This document shows positions 15,095 to 18,502 of a stretch of 18,502 bases of DNA, piece by piece; the stretch's first letter is position 1, and every line of letters begins with the position of its first letter. The translations under genes were made by a program, and so were the position numbers. The DNA is taken from contig JBGRQA010000055.1 in the NCBI GenBank assembly GCA_041725895.1, positions 1-18,502 of the forward strand, in the 5' to 3' direction. This DNA comes from JBGRQA01 sp041725895 (GTDB lineage Bacteria > Bacteroidota > Bacteroidia > Bacteroidales > Marinifilaceae). The notes beneath the pieces are model-generated. The model saw only the letters and a program-made list of their open reading frames with translations. It was not told the DNA's origin and made no database searches.

Positions 15095-16159
15095 ATGTCC
15101 AAAATATCTAAGCGACTTTCTTCTAAAATTGGTTTAGCTCCTGGAACATTGATCCCCATTGGACTTCATCAAATGGATAATATCCGGATCCACCACTATT
15201 GGTACGATCATCAAACTACAGGTACGATTCATTTTGATACAAGTAGCTATAGAGAGCTTTTTCCATTGTCTGATAAGAAAACTCATTGGATTCATATTGT
15301 TGGGATGGATGTTAATCTTGTCAAAGAAATAGGGGATATTTTTAATATTCATTCATTAGTATTGGAAGATATTCTCAATAGCCAATTGCGCCCCAAATAT
15401 GAGAACCACGATGAGTACTGTTTTTTAGCCTTAAAGGGTTTCAAATTTCAAGAGAAAACCTCGGGTTTAGTTACCTTTCCTGTTTACTTGTTGATGGGTG
15501 CCAACTATGTGATTTCCATAGTAGATAATGAAGCCCCTCTTTTTTCGTTACTTTCTCATAGATTAAAAAATCCCGCCACAAAATTACGAAATAAGGGTAG
15601 TGATTATTTGTTTTTTGCCATAGCAGATGTTGTCGTTGATTCCTACTTTAACCATTTGGAGAGGGGAACGGATTTGATGGAAGAAATGGAAGAACAGATA
15701 GATTCCTATCCCAGTAAAGAAATAGTCAACCAAATTCAGGACTACAAAAAGAGTATACTCAAAATGCGGCGAAATATTTTTCCCCTAAAAGAAGCATACT
15801 CTAACATTTTGAAGGAGGACAGTAATCTATTCAAGGAAGAGAATCAAAAGTATTTCCAGGATACACATGATCACATTCTTTTTGCTTTGGATCAGGTGGA
15901 TTATTTGAAAGAGTACCTGAACAGTTTACGTGACAGTTATCAATCTTTCCTTGATAACCAACTTAACCAGACTATTAAAGTGCTGACACTGATTGCTACT
16001 TTGTTTATTCCTCTAACCTTTTTAGCCGGCATTTATGGTATGAATTTCGAATACATTCCCGAATTGAAATGGAAATATGGATATTTTGGTCTATTGACCC
16101 TAATGTTCTTGCTCGCTATCCTAATGATTTGGTTTTTCCGAAAGAAGAAGTGGTTGTAG
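15095..16159 (+). CDS. corA: CorA-family magnesium/cobalt transporter
   Basis: The 354-residue protein has the usual CorA plan: a large soluble N-terminal domain (about 1-285) with long helices, then two C-terminal membrane helices at about 296-313 and 329-348. The signature Gly-Met-Asn (315-317, in AGIYGMNFEYIPEL) sits in the loop between them and selects hydrated Mg2+. The positively charged tail RKKKWL is typical. CorA forms an inner-membrane pentamer that imports Mg2+ (also Co2+ and Ni2+) and is gated by Mg2+ bound to the soluble domain. The gene is divergent from the second MscS gene, so both may share the 162-bp intergenic region for promoters. Length and motifs are normal. Confidence 0.94.
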   Translation: MSKISKRLSSKIGLAPGTLIPIGLHQMDNIRIHHYWYDHQTTGTIHFDTSSYRELFPLSDKKTHWIHIVGMDVNLVKEIGDIFNIHSLVLEDILNSQLRPKYENHDEYCFLALKGFKFQEKTSGLVTFPVYLLMGANYVISIVDNEAPLFSLLSHRLKNPATKLRNKGSDYLFFAIADVVVDSYFNHLERGTDLMEEMEEQIDSYPSKEIVNQIQDYKKSILKMRRNIFPLKEAYSNILKEDSNLFKEENQKYFQDTHDHILFALDQVDYLKEYLNSLRDSYQSFLDNQLNQTIKVLTLIATLFIPLTFLAGIYGMNFEYIPELKWKYGYFGLLTLMFLLAILMIWFFRKKKWL

Positions 16160-16255
16160 ATAATATGAATGGTACGAGTTGTAGAGTTTAGTTATTCATA
16201 ATGTGGGTAGTGGGGCTGACGTGGTTTTATAAAATTACTTTAATGCTATTATTAC

Positions 16256-17299
16256 ATGGGTGAAATTACACGAAGAGAAGCATTGCGATTGCTTTCATAT
16301 TACACCTTGGGGGCTATCTTTTTGTCTTGTCCAAAGCAATTGCTTAGCTTGAATAATGTGTTGACTATTCCTTTTAGGGGGATTTATGTTCCTGGTTGGA
16401 AGGGGGTGAATAAAAAACGCATCGATATAGTGATCAAATTCCTAATTCAGAATCAGCTAAACACTTTAATGATCGACGTTAAGAATGCCCATGGAGAACT
16501 CTTCTACCGTCCTAAATCTGAAATAGCAAAGTATATTGACGCCCAGGTGAAAACTATGGAAGGGCAACAACGTTGTCTTAATATGGACTATTTGTTACAA
16601 GAAGCCCAAAAGCACAAAATCCGATTGATTGCTCGTCATGTGATGTTTGTAGATAGAATTCTTTTTGAGAATGTACCGGAATTCAGGTTGATTAACAGAC
16701 AAAATCAGCACTGGGTTGATATGGCAAATCAGGCAGTAGTGGACTATAATTTGAACCTGATAAAACAGGAGGCTATGCTGGGCTTTGATGAGATTGTATT
16801 AGACTATATCCGCTTCCCGGATATACCCGGTTTTGGAACAGAGAGTGATCGATGTGATACTATTGATGCTATTACTAAATCAGTTAAAGAAGTATTGAAA
16901 GAGGCAAATGTTGAACTGGGGATTCAGGTGTTTGGCTATTCTGCCTGGAGCCATCGCTTTTCTAATGTGGGTCAGAGAATTGAAACCCTTCAAAACCATG
17001 CCGATATTATCTATCCTATGCTTTATCCTTCCCATTTCTTCAAGGGATCTCTGGGGCTTTCGGTTCCTAGTCAGCATCCGTATGAAATTATTCGTCAGGG
17101 GTGTCAGGCGGCACGCTCTAAAATAAAAACCGAGTGTAGAATCATTCCCATGATCCAGGGATTCTCTTATTCGTCTGAAAACATTGGGCAACAAATTCTT
17201 GCGGTACAAAAATTTAAAATACCGGGTTTTGTCTCCTGGAATCCATCGGGTAATCACAGCAAATTAGGCAAGGCGATGGGGAGTTTACAGTTGGAGTAA
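16256..17299 (+). CDS. Putative glycoside hydrolase-like TIM-barrel protein (DUF4015 type), probably exported
   Basis: The 347-residue protein resembles the DUF4015 'putative glycosyl hydrolase' family. Landmarks are RGIYVPGWKG (41-50), NTLMIDVKNAHG (69-80), IRLIARHVMFVD (122-133), the strand FDEIVLDYIRFPD (177-189) with candidate acids Asp183 and Asp189, and IIPMIQGFS (295-303). The N terminus, TRREALRLLSYYTLGAIFLSC, is an export-type signal: the twin arginines suggest Tat, and Cys25 after Phe-Leu-Ser could be a lipid attachment site, though the -3 phenylalanine is unusual. It may act on a polysaccharide in the periplasm or at the surface; no substrate is known for this family to my knowledge. 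It follows corA by 96 bp on the same strand; a shared transcript is possible. Confidence 0.82.
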   Translation: MGEITRREALRLLSYYTLGAIFLSCPKQLLSLNNVLTIPFRGIYVPGWKGVNKKRIDIVIKFLIQNQLNTLMIDVKNAHGELFYRPKSEIAKYIDAQVKTMEGQQRCLNMDYLLQEAQKHKIRLIARHVMFVDRILFENVPEFRLINRQNQHWVDMANQAVVDYNLNLIKQEAMLGFDEIVLDYIRFPDIPGFGTESDRCDTIDAITKSVKEVLKEANVELGIQVFGYSAWSHRFSNVGQRIETLQNHADIIYPMLYPSHFFKGSLGLSVPSQHPYEIIRQGCQAARSKIKTECRIIPMIQGFSYSSENIGQQILAVQKFKIPGFVSWNPSGNHSKLGKAMGSLQLE

Positions 17300-17455
17300 T
17301 TTGAAAAATGGTGTTCCCTTCTCAGTCTTCGGCAAAAATGGCGCCAGGGGTTTCCAAAAGCCAGGCGGCTGTTCCGCGGTTTTTCAACTTAGCGCTCTAC
17401 CTTCGGTTATGCGCTCCACATCCGCCTGCCCTTTGTCTCCTAAAGTTACTACATT

Positions 17456-17480
17456 CCCCCCTTGAGGGGGGCAGGGGGGT
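17456..17480. repeat. C6-TTGA-G6 hairpin followed by a second G6 run
   Basis: Six C (17456-17461), TTGA, then six G (17466-17471) form a perfect GC-only stem. A second run of six G follows at 17474-17479 after CA. The plus strand could also fold as a G-quadruplex, since two G6 runs can supply four G3 tracts. I recall similar 'CCCCTTGAGGGGG' blocks in Bacteroidota intergenic DNA; that memory is unchecked. Confidence 0.6.
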
Positions 17481-17814
17481 GTTTTGTCAGCACCTCTTTG
17501 TATCAGGTTCCTGCTTTCAAGCCCGTAACCCTGTCACCCTTTTTGCGCTCATCCCTCGTCGCTCACAGCAATTCCCGGCCTCCTTGGCCCGTGGGCGCTG
17601 CTATCAACCAGCTGCATACTCTGGCCATATTACTTATTTTCTGCTTCAGTCGGGTACCGGTACAAAAATCCCACCGGCCAAAAAGGCCTCCATTGCTCAC
17701 TTTGGGCTCGCCTGCTAGGTCGGGCGCTATCGGTTTTTGTCATCTTTTTTGAGCGGCCACCGGTCAGCCCTTGCTCCTCACTCTCTCCTGCTACCAAGCT
17801 CCCCTTGTTTCTCC

Positions 17815-17850
17815 ACTGACCGGTTCACTTTTTTTGCTGATCCGGTCAGT
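17815..17850. repeat. Perfect inverted repeat, 9-bp arms
   Basis: ACTGACCGG (17815-17823) and CCGGTCAGT (17842-17850) flank an 18-base T-rich loop. A third copy of the core, CCGGTCAG, occurs at 17760-17767. This could be a structured RNA arm or a protein-binding site within the G+C-rich tail. Confidence 0.5.
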
Positions 17851-17921
17851 AATCCGTTGGTGCCGCAGTTCCATCGCTCCGGTGCAAGCGCTTTCCCTCC
17901 CCACAAGGCCCGCGGCCAAAT

Positions 17922-17970
17922 CCCATCCCGTACAATAGAGTTTCGCTTGGCCTGGTAGTGTAGGGATGGG
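17922..17970. repeat. Inverted repeat, 12-bp arms with one bulge
   Basis: CCCATCCC then TACA (17922-17934, with G17930 bulged) pairs with TGTA then GGGATGGG (17959-17970) around a 24-base loop. It is the longest stem in the G+C-rich tail. Confidence 0.5.
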
Positions 17971-18155
17971 TAGTGCTTTCAGTGTAGTTTGCCCGCCGCC
18001 CTTCACCATCTCCCTCCGCTTCAAAAAAGCCGCCAAAAACCGCTGGCAGTCAACCACCCCTTCGGGCTTTTACTTGCCTGTCACGCCCGCCCACTCGCAA
18101 ACGGCTCGCGCCCTGTAAGAAACCTCACCTGCCACCACGTCCCCACCACCACCCA

Positions 18156-18178
18156 TTTTTAATGCCAGGCATTAAAAA
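18156..18178. repeat. 23-nt perfect palindrome centred on one base
   Basis: TTTTTAATGCC (18156-18166) and GGCATTAAAAA (18168-18178) flank a single A. As RNA it would fold as a 9-bp stem with a 5-base loop. Both strands have the T-run on the 5' side, so it is not a standard terminator. A dimeric-protein site is possible. It marks the right border of the C-rich block. Confidence 0.5.
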
Positions 18179-18243
18179 CAAAAAGAAAACAGGTATAAGG
18201 TAGGAGTGGAATAATGGTAGTTTAGAAACAATCGTATCCGGAA

Positions 18244-18272
18244 CCAGGAACGAGAAACCAGGAATAAGGAAC
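18244..18272. repeat. Short direct repeats of CCAGGAA
   Basis: CCAGGAA occurs at 18244-18250 and 18258-18264, 14 bp apart, and AAGGAAC follows at 18266-18272. The pattern looks like a decayed simple repeat. The minus-strand frame across it gives a low-complexity product rather than a real protein. Confidence 0.4.
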
Positions 18273-18445
18273 ATGCAATTCCAAGCAGCTGTGATTTATC
18301 CACCAGTTGTAATTGTGCCCTGTTGTACCTGTGTTAGGTCTTTTGACAAATTTCCTCCTCCCTGTACCGCAATTTATTTCCTTATTCCCTGCAATTCCGA
18401 ACACCCGCTCCCCGCACAAAGCTACCCCATCCCACAACATGTCAA

Positions 18446-18479
18446 GATCAAGCCTCCGGTTTTGCCGGATTTTTTGATC
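18446..18479 (+). terminator. Terminator-like hairpin at the right end
   Basis: TCCGG (18455-18459) and CCGGA (18465-18469) form a stem around TTTTG, followed by six T. An outer pair, GATCAA (18446-18451) and TTGATC (18474-18479), extends the fold. On the plus strand this is a plausible intrinsic terminator, but no plus-strand gene is seen in the preceding kilobase. It may end a noncoding transcript of the tail region, or be a stray element. Confidence 0.5.
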
Positions 18480-18502
18480 CAAACAATTATTGATTTGGGC
18501 AT

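Larger units (their letters stand above)
17300..18502. other. Gene-poor tail, largely G+C-rich, with several inverted repeats
   Basis: No convincing gene is present. Two sampled 60-base lines (17341 and 17881) are about 58% and 63% G+C, against about 38% in a sampled line of the preceding gene. The plus strand is C-rich. The open frames that exist give proline-, serine- and arginine-rich products without domains, unlike any neighbour. Several inverted repeats are listed separately. The block 17308-18150 reads like a dispersed noncoding repeat or decayed imported DNA. From about 18180 the composition falls back toward the local norm and still shows no gene. Whether copies exist elsewhere in the genome cannot be seen here. 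Confidence 0.6.

Noticed and set aside
17308..17958. Overlapping plus-strand open frames of 73-136 codons
   Set aside because: Three frames overlap in the same G+C-rich block, with Pro/Ser/Arg-rich, domain-free products. Stop-poor G+C-rich DNA explains them better than coding.
17791..18057. Minus-strand open frame of 88 codons
   Set aside because: It lies over inverted repeats in the same unusual-composition block and has no recognisable domain.
18222..18482. Minus-strand open frame of 86 codons
   Set aside because: It runs across short CCAGGAA-type repeats and a terminator-like hairpin, and the product has no protein-like pattern.
17300..18502. CRISPR array or insertion sequence
   Set aside because: There are no regularly spaced identical repeats with unique spacers, and no transposase frame or terminal inverted repeats flanking a gene.

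Overview
The window looks like a chromosomal segment of a Bacteroidota member, probably a free-living or marine Bacteroidia lineage. The grounds are coding DNA of about 38% G+C (one 60-base line counted), start codons without clear Shine-Dalgarno sequences, and families typical of that phylum: a ~470-residue group IV arginine decarboxylase, a GNAT/carbon-nitrogen hydrolase fusion, a PepSY-like secreted protein, and NarL-type two-component genes. The phylum call is inference from family resemblance. No rRNA, tRNA, CRISPR array, transposase or phage gene was recognised.

Region 1 (1-6500, all minus strand) centres on polyamines. An overlapping operon encodes arginine decarboxylase (speA), an agmatinase-type ureohydrolase (speB) and a deoxyhypusine synthase (DHS) family protein that runs off the left edge. 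Upstream lie a secreted acidic PepSY-like protein, a fused acetyltransferase/nitrilase-type amidohydrolase, and a second, very different DHS-family protein. SpeA and SpeB would convert arginine to agmatine and then putrescine. Bacteria lack eIF5A, so the two DHS-like proteins may make a polyamine such as homospermidine or do something unknown. The second one has cysteine where DHS has its catalytic lysine.

Region 2 (6700-9550) is regulatory. It holds an ECF sigma factor (minus) preceded by three spaced copies of an 8-bp motif, a small basic ORF, and a divergent soluble PAS histidine kinase with a NarL-family response regulator (plus). The last pair ends in a hairpin that contains the stop codons of two convergent genes.

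Region 3 (9540-16160) holds a small unknown protein, two MscS-type channels, a class I glutamine amidotransferase, a 720-residue ATP-grasp/M20 fusion whose peptidase half has lost most metal ligands, and a CorA-type divalent cation transporter. Channels and CorA suggest osmotic and ion homeostasis. The ATP-grasp fusion is the least predictable protein here.

Region 4 (16256-18502) has a DUF4015-type TIM-barrel protein with a possible export or lipoprotein signal, then about 1.2 kb without a convincing gene. That tail is markedly G+C- and C-rich over much of its length, contains several inverted repeats, and ends with a terminator-like hairpin. It resembles a dispersed noncoding repeat more than coding DNA.
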